DNA of 64,000 bases, from positions 372,001-436,000 of the forward strand of contig NZ_JARESG010000001.1 in the NCBI RefSeq assembly GCF_029076445.1. Reading direction: 5' to 3'. The stretch comes from Pseudarthrobacter naphthalenicus. GTDB lineage: Bacteria; Actinomycetota; Actinomycetes; Actinomycetales; Micrococcaceae. The notes beneath the pieces were generated by a model, which was not told the DNA's origin, ran no database searches, and saw nothing but the letters and a program-made list of their open reading frames with translations. Shown here piece by piece: positions 1-8,844 of the stretch. Each line of letters opens with the position of its first letter. Within the stretch, counting starts at the first letter, position 1. Position numbers and translations under genes: made by a program.

Positions 1-2576
1 TCCTGCTCTTCTTCAACCAGCAACCCTTCGGCCAGGAAGACCCCCTCTTCAGACTGGATATCAGCTTCTATGTGATGACCTTGCCGTTCCTCGGATTCGT
101 CACAGGATTCCTGATCAGCGTGGTGGTTGTGGCTGGCATCGCCGGCATTCTTACCCACTACCTCTACGGCAGCATCCGCCTGATGGAACGCGGCGTGTTC
201 ACCAGCAGGGCCGCGCAAATCCACCTCGCCGTCACGGGCGCCAGCTTCCTGATCCTGCTTGGCGTCAATTTCTGGCTGGACCGCTATTCCGCACTTCAAA
301 GCAACGGCGGCCGCTGGGCCGGCGCCCTGTACACCGACGTCAACGCCGTGATTCCCACCAAGGCAATCCTCGCCGTCGCCGCAGTACTGGTGGCCATCCT
401 CTTCATCATCGCCGCCGTCATCGGCCGCTGGCGTCTGCCGGTCATCGGTACCGCCATGCTGGTCATTACCTCGATCCTCGCCGGTGGCGTGTACCCCTGG
501 GTCATCCAGCAATTCCAGGTGCGGCCTTCCGAGCAGACGCTCGAGAAGGATTACATTGAACGGAACATCAAGATGACCCGGGCCGCCTACGGCCTGGACC
601 AGATCCAGGTGGACCGCTACAACGCGACAAACACGGCCAATACCGGAGCGCTCGCCCCGGACGCGCAGACCACAGCCAACATCAGGCTCCTGGATCCCAA
701 CCTCATCTCCGACGCGTTCGCCCAGCTGGAACAGTACCGGCCGTACTACCAGTTCCCCGCGTCCTTGAACGTTGACCGGTACGAAATCGACGGCAAGATC
801 CAGGACACCGTCATTGCGGTGCGTGAGCTGAACCCCGTCAACGTCGCCACCAACCAGCAGGGCTGGCTGAACCAGCACGTTGTCTATACCCATGGCTACG
901 GTGTGGTCGCGGCCAAGGGCAACAAGTTCACCGTTGACGGAAAGCCGGAGTTCCTGCAGTCCGGCATTCCCTCCACCGGCGTCCTTGGTAACGACTCGAC
1001 ATACCAGCCGCGGATCTACTTCGGCGAGAATTCTCCGGAGTACTCCATTGTTGGGGCCCCCGCGGGCGCGACCCCCCGTGAACAGGACAGGCCCTCCGGT
1101 AAAGAGGGTGAAGCGGACAACCAGTACACCTTCGAAGGCAACGGCGGCCCGAACGTGGGCAGCTTCTTCAACAAAATCCTATACTCCATCAAGTTCCAGT
1201 CCTCGGACCTGCTGCTGTCCGACGGAGTCAACGCCGAGTCGCAGATCCTGTACGACCGCAACCCCCGGGAGCGCGTCGAAAAGGTAGCGCCCTACCTGAC
1301 CGTTGACGGCAACGCCTACCCTGCCGTGGTGGACGGCCGCGTCAAATGGATTGTGGACGGCTATACCACCAGCCAGTACTACCCCTACTCACAGCAGGAA
1401 CAGCTCTCGGCGGCCACTGCAGACTCGCAGACCTCTGCCGGGCGATCAGTAGCACTGCCCAACAGCTCCGTGAACTACATCAGGAACTCCGTCAAAGCCA
1501 CCGTCGACGCATACGACGGTTCGGTGACTTTGTACGCCTGGGATGACCAGGACCCCATCCTGAAGGCCTGGCAGAAGGTTTACCCGAACTCCCTGAAGCC
1601 CTTCTCGGAGATGTCCGGTGACGTCATGAGTCACGTCCGTTACCCTGAGGACCTGTTCAAGGTTCAGCGTGAACTCCTTGGCCGCTACCACGTCACGGAG
1701 CCGGGAAGCTTCTACCAGGCGAAGGATGTCTGGAGCGTTCCCAACGATCCCACGGTGTCCACCGACGTCAAGCAGCCGCCGTTCTACATGTCGCTGCAGA
1801 TGCCGGACCAGAAGGAGCCGGCCTTCCAGCTGACGTCCTCCTACATTCCGCAGATCGTGAACGGCACCGCCCGAAACGTCCTCTACGGATTCCTGGCCGC
1901 TGACTCGGACGCCGGTAACCAGAAGGGCGTGAAGGCCGACACCTACGGCAAGCTCAGGCTCCTCCAGATTCCACCGGAGATCCAGGTTCCCGGACCGGGC
2001 CAGGCGCAGAACAAGTTCAACTCGGACCCCACCGTGTCCCAGGCCCTGAACCTTCTGCGGCAGGGTGCTTCGGAGGTGCTCAACGGCAACCTGCTGACGC
2101 TGCCCGTAGGCGGCGGCATCCTTTACGTCCAGCCTGTTTACCTCAAGTCCACCGGCGAGACCTCGTACCCGACGCTGCAGCGCGTGCTGGTCGCCTTCGG
2201 TGACAAGGTGGGCTTCGCGCCAACGCTCGACGGCGCGCTGAAGCAACTCTTCGGCGGTGACTCCGGTGCAGCTGCCGGTGACTCTGCCAACACCGGACAG
2301 ACTCCTCCCGCGCCGGGCGAGACGCCGCCCGTCAGTGCGGGGGCCCAGGCCGACCTGAGGGCTGCACTGGAGGCGGCGAACGCCGCCATCAAGGCAGGCC
2401 AGACGGCCCTGGCCGCCGGCGACTTTGCCGCCTACGGTGAGGAACAGAAGAAGCTGGCAGCGGCCCTGCAGAAGGCTCTCGACGCCGAGGGGAAGATTCC
2501 GGCTGCTGCACCCGGAGCTACCCCGGCGCCGGAAGCCACTCCGTCAGCCACGCCGTCCCCTTCGGCAAGTAAGTGA
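1..2576 (+). CDS. UPF0182 family membrane protein, 3' part of gene
   Basis: The reading frame is open from base 3 and enters the window already coding (in-frame ...[17 protein letters not shown] before the first ATG at 72), so the true start lies upstream. The visible part has about four hydrophobic segments in its first 150 residues, for example [20 protein letters not shown] and [21 protein letters not shown] long hydrophilic, presumably extracytoplasmic domain follows, and the tail is rich in Ala, Pro and Ser ([20 protein letters not shown]). This is the arrangement of the UPF0182 family, large actinobacterial and cyanobacterial membrane proteins of unknown function. The family assignment is firm; no function can be given. 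It is followed by tRNA genes and shows no operon partner in this window. Confidence 0.88.
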   Translation, partial: LLFFNQQPFGQEDPLFRLDISFYVMTLPFLGFVTGFLISVVVVAGIAGILTHYLYGSIRLMERGVFTSRAAQIHLAVTGASFLILLGVNFWLDRYSALQSNGGRWAGALYTDVNAVIPTKAILAVAAVLVAILFIIAAVIGRWRLPVIGTAMLVITSILAGGVYPWVIQQFQVRPSEQTLEKDYIERNIKMTRAAYGLDQIQVDRYNATNTANTGALAPDAQTTANIRLLDPNLISDAFAQLEQYRPYYQFPASLNVDRYEIDGKIQDTVIAVRELNPVNVATNQQGWLNQHVVYTHGYGVVAAKGNKFTVDGKPEFLQSGIPSTGVLGNDSTYQPRIYFGENSPEYSIVGAPAGATPREQDRPSGKEGEADNQYTFEGNGGPNVGSFFNKILYSIKFQSSDLLLSDGVNAESQILYDRNPRERVEKVAPYLTVDGNAYPAVVDGRVKWIVDGYTTSQYYPYSQQEQLSAATADSQTSAGRSVALPNSSVNYIRNSVKATVDAYDGSVTLYAWDDQDPILKAWQKVYPNSLKPFSEMSGDVMSHVRYPEDLFKVQRELLGRYHVTEPGSFYQAKDVWSVPNDPTVSTDVKQPPFYMSLQMPDQKEPAFQLTSSYIPQIVNGTARNVLYGFLAADSDAGNQKGVKADTYGKLRLLQIPPEIQVPGPGQAQNKFNSDPTVSQALNLLRQGASEVLNGNLLTLPVGGGILYVQPVYLKSTGETSYPTLQRVLVAFGDKVGFAPTLDGALKQLFGGDSGAAAGDSANTGQTPPAPGETPPVSAGAQADLRAALEAANAAIKAGQTALAAGDFAAYGEEQKKLAAALQKALDAEGKIPAAAPGATPAPEATPSATPSPSASK

Positions 2577-2648
2577 CGGCAGCCCAGTACGTGAGGGCAG
2601 CCATTAGCTGACGGCAGCCCAGCGAGACGCACATCACGCCACCAGGAT

Positions 2649-2677
2649 TTGGCCTCCCGTTCACCGGGCGGTAGAGT
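2649..2677 (+). promoter_or_regulatory. Promoter of first initiator tRNA
   Basis: TTGGCC (2649-2654) and TAGAGT (2672-2677) are separated by 17 bp, and the tRNA begins 12 bp after the -10 box. The second tRNA copy has a matching TAGTGT at 2867-2872, followed by the same GTTGAT, but no convincing -35 box. Confidence 0.5.
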
Positions 2678-2688
2678 TGATCTTGCGA

Positions 2689-2762
2689 CGCGGGGTGGAG
2701 CAGTTCGGTAGCTCGCTGGGCTCATAACCCAGAGGTCACAGGTTCAAATCCTGTCCCCGCAA
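2689..2762 (+). tRNA. Initiator tRNA-fMet(CAU), copy 1
   Basis: The sequence folds as a cloverleaf with CAT anticodon. Position 1 is C and faces A72, the unpaired end that marks initiator tRNAs, and the anticodon stem carries the three G-C pairs (GGG/CCC) needed for P-site binding. The 3' end is GCAA followed by CTG, so CCA is not encoded and must be added after transcription. A near-identical copy lies 195 bp downstream. Confidence 0.95.
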
Positions 2763-2772
2763 CTGGTGAAAG

Positions 2773-2806
2773 AGTCCGGATCCTGGAAACAGGGTCCGGA
2801 CTTTTG
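2773..2806 (+). terminator. Intrinsic terminator after first tRNA
   Basis: AGTCCGGA (2773-2780) pairs with TCCGGACT (2795-2802); an inner CCTG-GAAA-CAGG stem-loop lies between, and a short T run follows. It separates the two tRNA copies into independent units. Confidence 0.75.
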
Positions 2807-2883
2807 TTTAACCAGTCGCGGGCGGACCCCGCAGGCGGAGTGGTAATTGTCCGCTCCAAAGTACGGTAGTGTTGATCAAGCGA

Positions 2884-2960
2884 CGCGGGGTGGAGCAGTT
2901 CGGTAGCTCGCTGGGCTCATAACCCAGAGGTCACAGGTTCAAATCCTGTCCCCGCAACCA
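2884..2960 (+). tRNA. Initiator tRNA-fMet(CAU), copy 2
   Basis: The 74-nt body is identical to copy 1, with the C1-A72 mismatch, CAT anticodon and GGG/CCC anticodon stem. Unlike copy 1 it encodes the 3' CCA (2958-2960). Similarity extends a little into both flanks (GTTGAT..GCGA before, TGAAAGA after), which indicates a tandem duplication of about 100 bp. Confidence 0.95.
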
Positions 2961-2966
2961 TGTGAA

Positions 2967-3006
2967 AGACCCCGACCGGGAGTTACGCCGGCCGGGGTCT
3001 TTTTTT
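2967..3006 (+). terminator. Intrinsic terminator after second tRNA
   Basis: A strong stem, AGACCCCG-A-CCGG pairing with CCGG-C-CGGGGTCT (2967-3000), is followed by seven T residues ending at 3006. It is a textbook rho-independent terminator. Confidence 0.9.
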
Positions 3007-3090
3007 GCCTGGATGCTGGTGGTTCCTAGTATTCTCGTTCGCAGAGCCGTTTGAGCACTGGTCAGTCATTCTCGAGAGGAATGTTTTTCG

Positions 3091-4023
3091 ATGTCGACAC
3101 CCACGAAGAAGCCCGCCTCTGCGACGGGCAAGCCGTCCAGGCTCTACTGGGGCATTCCGGCCGTTCTCGTGGCGCTGGTCCTGGTGGTGCTGCTGGCCAA
3201 GTGGATGACCGGGCTGCCTGCGGTGGCTTCGTTCCTTGCGGACTACCCGGGCCACTCGGAACTCCCTGACGGTGCACCCGTGGGCTTTCCGGCCTGGCTG
3301 GGCTGGCAGCACTTCCTCAACGGCTTTTTCCTGCTGCTGATCATCAGGACCGGCTGGCAGGTGCGGACCACAACACGTCCCAGCGGGCACTGGACACGAA
3401 ACAACAAGGGCTTGATCAAGACCAAGAACGCGCCCACGAAGATCACCCTGGAACTGTGGCTGCACCTGACACTGGATGCCCTGTGGATCCTCAATGGAGT
3501 GGTATTTGCGGTCCTCCTGTTCGCCACAGGCCAGTGGGTGCGGATTGTGCCCACCAGTTGGGACGTCTTCCCCAACGCGCTTTCGGCTGCGCTGCAGTAC
3601 GCCTCGCTGAACTGGCCCACCGAGAACGGCTGGGTCAACTACAACGCGCTGCAGCTGCTGACGTACTTCGCCACGGTGTTTATCGCCGCGCCACTGGCCT
3701 TCATTTCCGGTATCCGGACATCCTCCGCGTGGCCCAAGAAGGCTGCGGGCCTCAACAAGGCCTACCCCATCGAAGTGGCACGGGCCATTCACTTCCCCGT
3801 GATGATCTACTTCGTGGCTTTTATCGTGGTGCACGTCTTCCTGGTGCTGGCCACCGGAGCACTGCGGAACCTCAATCACATGTACGGCGGCAGCGACGAC
3901 GCCGGCTGGTTCGGTTTCTGGGTGTTCCTGGCTTCGGTCGCCGTGATGGTCGCCGCCTGGTTCCTGGCGCGTCCGCTCTTCCTGCGGCCCATTGCCTCGC
4001 TGATGGGCAAAGTGAGCCGCTGA
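3091..4023 (+). CDS. Cytochrome b/b6-domain membrane protein
   Basis: A 310-residue protein with about five to six membrane segments. Histidines in or next to helices (WQHF, WLHLTLD, AIHFPVMIYF, VVHVF) are placed as in di-heme cytochrome b subunits of the b561/NarI-like group. Such proteins pass electrons between the quinone pool and a partner oxidoreductase. In actinobacteria relatives often accompany a molybdopterin oxidoreductase, but none is present here: the neighbours are tRNAs and a convergent photolyase, so the partner is unknown. ATG at 3091 is preceded by GAGAGGA about 10 nt upstream. Heme binding is inferred from the histidines. Confidence 0.75.
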   Translation: MSTPTKKPASATGKPSRLYWGIPAVLVALVLVVLLAKWMTGLPAVASFLADYPGHSELPDGAPVGFPAWLGWQHFLNGFFLLLIIRTGWQVRTTTRPSGHWTRNNKGLIKTKNAPTKITLELWLHLTLDALWILNGVVFAVLLFATGQWVRIVPTSWDVFPNALSAALQYASLNWPTENGWVNYNALQLLTYFATVFIAAPLAFISGIRTSSAWPKKAAGLNKAYPIEVARAIHFPVMIYFVAFIVVHVFLVLATGALRNLNHMYGGSDDAGWFGFWVFLASVAVMVAAWFLARPLFLRPIASLMGKVSR

Positions 4024-4046
4024 CGTCCGCCGGGCCCGGACGGGCC

Positions 4047-5474
4047 TCAGCCTTGGGTGTCCTTAAGCCTCTGGTAGGTGGCCAGCGCACGCTCACGGGA
4101 CTCAGGGAGGCCCACCACCGGTGCGGGGTAGCCTTCAAGGCCCAGTGATTTCCATGGCTCGTGGATGGCCTTGCGGTCCAGCGGTGCCAGCTCGGGGATG
4201 AACTCGCGAAGGTACCTGCCCTCAGCGTCGAATTTTTTGCTCTGCGTCACCGGATTGAAGATCCGGAAATAGGGTGAAGCGTCGGCACCGGAGCCTGCCA
4301 CCCACTGCCAGTTCGCCGGGTTGCTGGCCGCGTCCGCGTCCACCAGGGTGTCCCAGAACCATGCTTCCCCCAACCTCCAATCGGCAAGGAGGTTCTTGAC
4401 CAGAAACGACGCCGCGGCCATCCGTACCCGGTTATGCATCCATCCGGTCTGCCACAGCTGCCGCATCCCTGCGTCCACCAGCGGATAACCGGTCCGGCCC
4501 TGCCGCCAGGCCTCCAGTTCCGCGGCGGTGGGTTCCTGCCACTCAAAGCGGTCAAACTCCGGCCGGTAGTTTCGGGTCGCAAGCTGCGGATTGACATAGA
4601 GCAGCTGCCAGCAGAACTCCCGCCAGCCGAGCTCGGACCGGAAGATCCCGACGTCGGGTGTCGCCTCGCGTGGAAAGCGGAGGCGGATCTCGTGCCAGAC
4701 CCGGAACGGACTGATTTCGCCGAAACGCAGATGCGGGGACAGCCGGCTGGTGCCCTCCACGCCGGGCACGTCCCGGCCGTCGCCGTACTCGTTCACCGGG
4801 CCGTCCAGGAAATCGTCCAGTCGGCTGTGGGCGCCGGCCTCCCCGGGCTGCCAGGTCCTGGCCAGCCCGCCGCTCCAGTCGGGTGAGACGGGCAGCAAGG
4901 ACCACTCTGACAGGACGTCACTGGCCACTCTCCCCGCGCCGGGGGAGGGGAGGTGCGTGGGGGCGTCCATCGGCTTACGGGGTTCTCCTGACGCCATGCA
5001 GGCCCGCCAGAACGGTGTGAAGACTTTGTAGGGGCCTCCGCTGCCCGTGGTGATGGTCCACGGTTCGTAAAGCAGGCTGGCCTGGAAGCTGGCGGCATCG
5101 ATGCCATTCTCCGCCGCCCAGGTTTTGATTTCGGCGTCCACTGCCCGTTCAGGGCCGCCGTAGCGTCGATTCCACAGCAGGTGCTTCGCGCCGGTTTCCT
5201 CTGCCAGCCCGCGAATCACCGGACCCGCCGGTCCCCGGCGGAGGACCAGTGTGGAGCCGGCATCTTTCAGGGCCGCCGCAAGGGATGCGAGGGAATGGTG
5301 CAGCCACCACTTGACCGCACCTCCAAGCGGCCGGACTCCTGGCGATTCTTCGTCGAGGATGTAGACCACGGTCAGCGGCAGGCCGACGTCGACGGCGTGT
5401 GTCAGGGCAGGATTGTCGTCCAGCCGGAGATCATCACGGAGCCAAACGATGGTGGATGCGTCGCGGGAGGCCAT
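4047..5474 (-). CDS. phr: Deoxyribodipyrimidine photo-lyase/cryptochrome
   Basis: A 475-residue flavoprotein of the photolyase/cryptochrome family, which uses blue light to split UV-induced pyrimidine dimers. The N-terminal part (VWLRDDLRLDDNPAL) is the alpha/beta antenna domain. The C-terminal part has the FAD-binding and DNA-contact motifs LGWREFCWQLLY, WMHNRVRMAAASFLVKNLL and DADAASNPANWQWVAG, typical of class I CPD photolyases. ATG at 5474 is chosen because GGAGG precedes it by 4 nt; an upstream in-frame GTG at 5490-5492 lacks a ribosome site. It is convergent with the cytochrome b gene, with only 23 bp between. CPD versus cryptochrome function cannot be separated by eye. Confidence 0.93.
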   Translation of the reverse strand: MASRDASTIVWLRDDLRLDDNPALTHAVDVGLPLTVVYILDEESPGVRPLGGAVKWWLHHSLASLAAALKDAGSTLVLRRGPAGPVIRGLAEETGAKHLLWNRRYGGPERAVDAEIKTWAAENGIDAASFQASLLYEPWTITTGSGGPYKVFTPFWRACMASGEPRKPMDAPTHLPSPGAGRVASDVLSEWSLLPVSPDWSGGLARTWQPGEAGAHSRLDDFLDGPVNEYGDGRDVPGVEGTSRLSPHLRFGEISPFRVWHEIRLRFPREATPDVGIFRSELGWREFCWQLLYVNPQLATRNYRPEFDRFEWQEPTAAELEAWRQGRTGYPLVDAGMRQLWQTGWMHNRVRMAAASFLVKNLLADWRLGEAWFWDTLVDADAASNPANWQWVAGSGADASPYFRIFNPVTQSKKFDAEGRYLREFIPELAPLDRKAIHEPWKSLGLEGYPAPVVGLPESRERALATYQRLKDTQG

Positions 5475-5603
5475 GGCCTCCACGCTACACACTTCCGGCG
5501 GCCACGGCGGGAGAGCCGTGGCTTGGTGGTACAGCAGAGGCCGGAGTTCATCGCGAACTCCGGCCTCCCCGCTGGACCGCCCTGCCGGGCGGCCCGCTTC
5601 TGG

Positions 5604-6395
5604 CTACAGCTTGTCGAAATCAGCTTCGTCCACAGTGGACCCTGCCGGAACCGACGAGCCCGAGGCCCCCAGGGCCGGCTTGGCACCGCCGGACTTCAGG
5701 GCGGCCAGACGAGCCTCGATCTCGGTCTGCTCGCCGAGGTCCTCGAGCTGGTTGAACTGGGCGTCCAGGCTCGACGCAGCAAGCTCCTGCTGGCCGCGGA
5801 CCTTCGCCTCTTCGCGGCGGATCTTCTCTTCGAAACGGCCAACTTCGCTGGTGGGGTCCATGAAGTCGATGCTCTTGATCGCATCATGCACCTGGGACTG
5901 CGCCGCGGCCGTCTTGGAGCGTGCCACCAGCTCATTGCGCTTGCTGGTCAGTTCGTTGAGCTTGCCCTTCATCTGATCGAGGCCGCTCTTGAGCTTGTCC
6001 ACCACTTCGCGCTGCGAAGCGATGCTGGGCTCTGCTCCCTTGGCTTCGTTCTCGGCGGACATTTGGCGCTGCAGGGCCACCTTGGCGAGGTTATCGAACT
6101 TCTCGGCATCAACAGTGTCGCCGCCGGCCCGGTATTCGTCCGCCTTCCGCGAGGCTGCGAGGGCCTTGTTGCCCCAGTCCTGCGCGTTCTTAATGTCCTC
6201 GCGGTAGTCGTCCTCGAGCATCCGGAGGTTCCCGATGGTCTGGGCTACGGCGGATTCGGCCTCGGCGATGTTGTTCGTGTAGTCCCGGACCATCTGGTCC
6301 AGCATCTTCTGCGGATCCTCAGCGTTGTCCAGCAAAGAGTTGATGTTTGCCTTTGCAAGCTGCGCGATGCGGCCGAAAATGGACTGCTTAACCAT
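5604..6395 (-). CDS. pspA: PspA/IM30 family phage-shock protein
   Basis: A 263-residue, almost wholly helical protein beginning MVKQSIFGRIAQLAKANINS, with the N-terminal amphipathic helix and long charged coiled coil of PspA/Vipp1. These proteins assemble on the inner leaflet of the membrane and protect it under stress. The C-terminal 30 residues are a Gly/Ser/Ala-rich tail. ATG at 6395 is preceded by GAAAGG at 7 nt spacing, so the eight upstream in-frame residues are left out. It lies 107 bp downstream of, and in the same direction as, the TPM-domain gene, which suggests shared envelope-stress expression. No PspB, PspC or PspF homologue is nearby. Confidence 0.9.
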   Translation of the reverse strand: MVKQSIFGRIAQLAKANINSLLDNAEDPQKMLDQMVRDYTNNIAEAESAVAQTIGNLRMLEDDYREDIKNAQDWGNKALAASRKADEYRAGGDTVDAEKFDNLAKVALQRQMSAENEAKGAEPSIASQREVVDKLKSGLDQMKGKLNELTSKRNELVARSKTAAAQSQVHDAIKSIDFMDPTSEVGRFEEKIRREEAKVRGQQELAASSLDAQFNQLEDLGEQTEIEARLAALKSGGAKPALGASGSSVPAGSTVDEADFDKL

Positions 6396-6502
6396 GGTGT
6401 TACCTTTCGTCCTGCTCAATGGTGGCCACTGGAATCAGTGAACAGTTGTACCGTTTATGTTCGTCACCGGGATGGACCGCCGGCAACGACTATCCTTGCG
6501 GA

Positions 6503-8557
6503 CTAGAAACTTCCGGAGTCGCCTCCGCCGAAATCTCCTCCGCCGAAGTCGCCGCCGCCGCCGAAACCGCCGCCGTCTCCCCAGCCACCGCCGTCGCTGT
6601 GACCGCCGCCCCAGCCGCCGCCCCCGCCGCCGTTGAGGATGGAGTTGATGAGGATGCCGCCCAGGATGGCGCCGCCGAGGCCGCCGCCGCCTCCGCCGCG
6701 ACCGCCGAACATGCCGCCACCGCCAAAGCCCTGGTTGGCGTAGCCGCCGAAGTTGTCGACGTCGGCCTGGGCCAGTTGGGCGGCCTGGGCGGCGAGGGCA
6801 TGGGCCTGCTGGGCATACGTGAGCGCGGTGACGGGGTCGTTGCGGGAGATGGAGAGTGCGTAGTCAAGGTTGCGCTGCGATTCAGCAAGCCGGGTCCGGG
6901 CTTCGGTGCCCACACCACCGCGCCGGGCGGTGATGTAATCGGACGTCGCGCTGATCTGTGCCTGTGCCGACATGATGGTCTGCTGGAGCGAAGCCTGGGC
7001 GCGGCGGGCCTGATCCTGCTGGTTCCGGATGCCGGTGAGGGACTGGTCCAGTGCCTGATGCGCCGTCTCCACGCGCTGCAGGGTGGCGATGGGATCGATT
7101 TTCCCGCCCTGGATTTCGGCCTTCACCTGAGCCAGCGCGGCTTCAACGCCTGCCACCGGGCCGGCCAGTTCAGGGTGTTCGCCGGACTGGATCATGGCCT
7201 TCGCCTGGGCAAGGTCCTGGGAGGTCTCGACGACGGCTGCCTCGAGCCCGTTCCGGGCCTCGTCCAAACTGGCTGAGACCTTGGCGATGGCATCGAGCAG
7301 GACGTTGGTCTGGTGCAGGCTTTCCTCTGCGGCGCGGACGGCCACAGCAGCCAGGCTGCCTTCACCGGCTGCGAGCTTCTCCTGGGCGGTGGCAGTGGCA
7401 TTCTGCACAAAGGCGAGGCGTTCCTTGGCCTGCGTGATGTTGTCCGCGACCTGTACCAGCGCGCTGTCCGCATACTTGGCACGCAAGGCCGTCAATGACT
7501 GTTCCGCTGTGGCAATTTTGGCGTCGGCGTCATGGGCGCCCGTCGTCACCGCAGCCAGTGCCTGGGGAGCGTTCTTCTCCAGCTCACGCAGCGAGTCGAA
7601 ATCGGCCTTCTGCTCCTGGAGCGAGCCGAGCGCTGCCTCTGAACGGCGGATGATCTCGCCGTACCAGCTGCGCTGCTGTTCCTCGGTGTCCGGGATGTGG
7701 TCGTCGAGCTGCTGCTGGAGCTTGAACGACTCGGTCATATGCGCCTTGGCTTCCGCAAGGGCTTTTGTGAAGTTGCCTACCGCGGCATCACCGTACTGTG
7801 CCTGGGCGAAGCCAAGCTCCTGCTCGCTGGACTTGATGGCGTCATCGGCCTCGATGATCAGGGAGCCGCTCTTGCGGCGGAGTTCCTCGATGCTCAGCGA
7901 AGCCAGGGGATCGAGTTCGGCTCCCTGCGGTCCGTAGCTGGCGCTGGATGCCTGGGCTGCCTTCTTCCGCTTGTTGCGGAAGTAAAGGTATGCGCCGGCT
8001 CCGCCGGCAACAACCACGCCCGTTCCGACCAGGACACTCGCGCCGGCGCCGCCGGTGGATGGGACGTTGCCGCTGCCTCCTCCGGCTGCATCGCCAATGG
8101 CAGCTGCAGTGTCGATAGCGGCCTGGGCGTAATCCTTCTTGCCACCAGCCAGGTTGGCGGTGACGGCATTCTGGCTGATGTTGGACTGTTTCGACCTGAT
8201 GGCGCTCGAAGCGTCAGTCGCAAAGTAGAACTGGCCCGCCGTGGAAATGGCCAGCAGGACATCGGCCTTGCCCATTGATTTTTGGGTAGCAACAGCCTTG
8301 CCCCAGTCCTCAGGCTTGGACGGGTTGTCGAAGGAGTTCACCGTCACGACATAGAGGTTGTACTTGTGGTCCTTTAGCAGCGTCTGGATGGCGGTCTGCA
8401 CTTCGCCCTTGCGGCTGCCCAGAACATTGGCGTTATCCACAATGTTCGTGCCGGACGGGATGGTTACCGGCGGTTCGGCCCAAGCCGCGCCGGCGGGAAC
8501 CGCGAGCAGCCCTGTCAGGCCGATCACGGCGAGGATACGTTTGAACTTTGACCGCAT
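6503..8557 (-). CDS. TPM-domain secreted/membrane protein with Gly-rich tail
   Basis: A 684-residue protein. Residues 1-28 are a signal peptide (KFKRILAVIGLTGLLAVPAG, cleavage near AWA). A TPM domain (about 35-165) follows, with NIVDNANVLG and the VVTVNSFDN strand. A single membrane segment lies near 175-197 (VLVGTGVVVAGGAGAYLYF), then a long Ala/Gln/Glu-rich helical region, and finally a Gly/Asp/Trp-rich tail of about 70 residues (GGGFGGGGDFGGGDFGGGD). TPM proteins have been linked to photosystem repair and to membrane or phosphatase roles, but the function here is unknown. ATG at 8557 has AAGGG 6 nt upstream; the in-frame TTG two codons earlier is less likely. It is transcribed divergently from the HtrA-like protease and toward pspA. 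Confidence 0.85.
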   Translation of the reverse strand: MRSKFKRILAVIGLTGLLAVPAGAAWAEPPVTIPSGTNIVDNANVLGSRKGEVQTAIQTLLKDHKYNLYVVTVNSFDNPSKPEDWGKAVATQKSMGKADVLLAISTAGQFYFATDASSAIRSKQSNISQNAVTANLAGGKKDYAQAAIDTAAAIGDAAGGGSGNVPSTGGAGASVLVGTGVVVAGGAGAYLYFRNKRKKAAQASSASYGPQGAELDPLASLSIEELRRKSGSLIIEADDAIKSSEQELGFAQAQYGDAAVGNFTKALAEAKAHMTESFKLQQQLDDHIPDTEEQQRSWYGEIIRRSEAALGSLQEQKADFDSLRELEKNAPQALAAVTTGAHDADAKIATAEQSLTALRAKYADSALVQVADNITQAKERLAFVQNATATAQEKLAAGEGSLAAVAVRAAEESLHQTNVLLDAIAKVSASLDEARNGLEAAVVETSQDLAQAKAMIQSGEHPELAGPVAGVEAALAQVKAEIQGGKIDPIATLQRVETAHQALDQSLTGIRNQQDQARRAQASLQQTIMSAQAQISATSDYITARRGGVGTEARTRLAESQRNLDYALSISRNDPVTALTYAQQAHALAAQAAQLAQADVDNFGGYANQGFGGGGMFGGRGGGGGGLGGAILGGILINSILNGGGGGGWGGGHSDGGGWGDGGGFGGGGDFGGGDFGGGDSGSF

Positions 8558-8844
8558 GTGCAACCCTTCAGCACGCCTGACACCGATTCAGGACGAATCA
8601 GCGTCTCAGAATTCAGCAGCGCCCCCACGCGTGGTGTAAAGCCGCAGGTCGCTGTGGCAATTCCTTTTGATTCTATGGTGCACCTATGGGTGCGTCCATC
8701 GAGGCGAATATGCCACCAGCGAAACCCCCCGAAGTTCGAGGATCAGCGGATAATTAACGCACTCAGGAACCTCCCAGCCAACGTTCGCCCCAGTTCCAGT
8801 CAAACGGTACATAGTTAATGCAGACGAGGATGAAAGGAAGTCCA

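Noticed and set aside
2689..2960. Duplicated tRNA ends as attachment sites of an integrated element
   Set aside because: Only about 120 bp lie between the copies, with a terminator and a -10 box and no integrase; a simple tandem duplication fits better.
4024..4046. GTCCG/CGGAC stem between cytochrome b and photolyase
   Set aside because: Only a five-pair stem in a 23-bp gap; it could be chance in GC-rich DNA.
5181..6506. Long plus-strand open frame (441 codons) over photolyase and pspA
   Set aside because: It lies antisense to two well-supported genes and has no family motifs; high GC removes stop codons from the opposite strand.
6520..6740. Repetitive GCC/CCG-rich stretch that might look like a repeat array
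   Set aside because: It encodes the Gly-rich tail of the TPM protein; there are no constant repeats with variable spacers, so it is not CRISPR.
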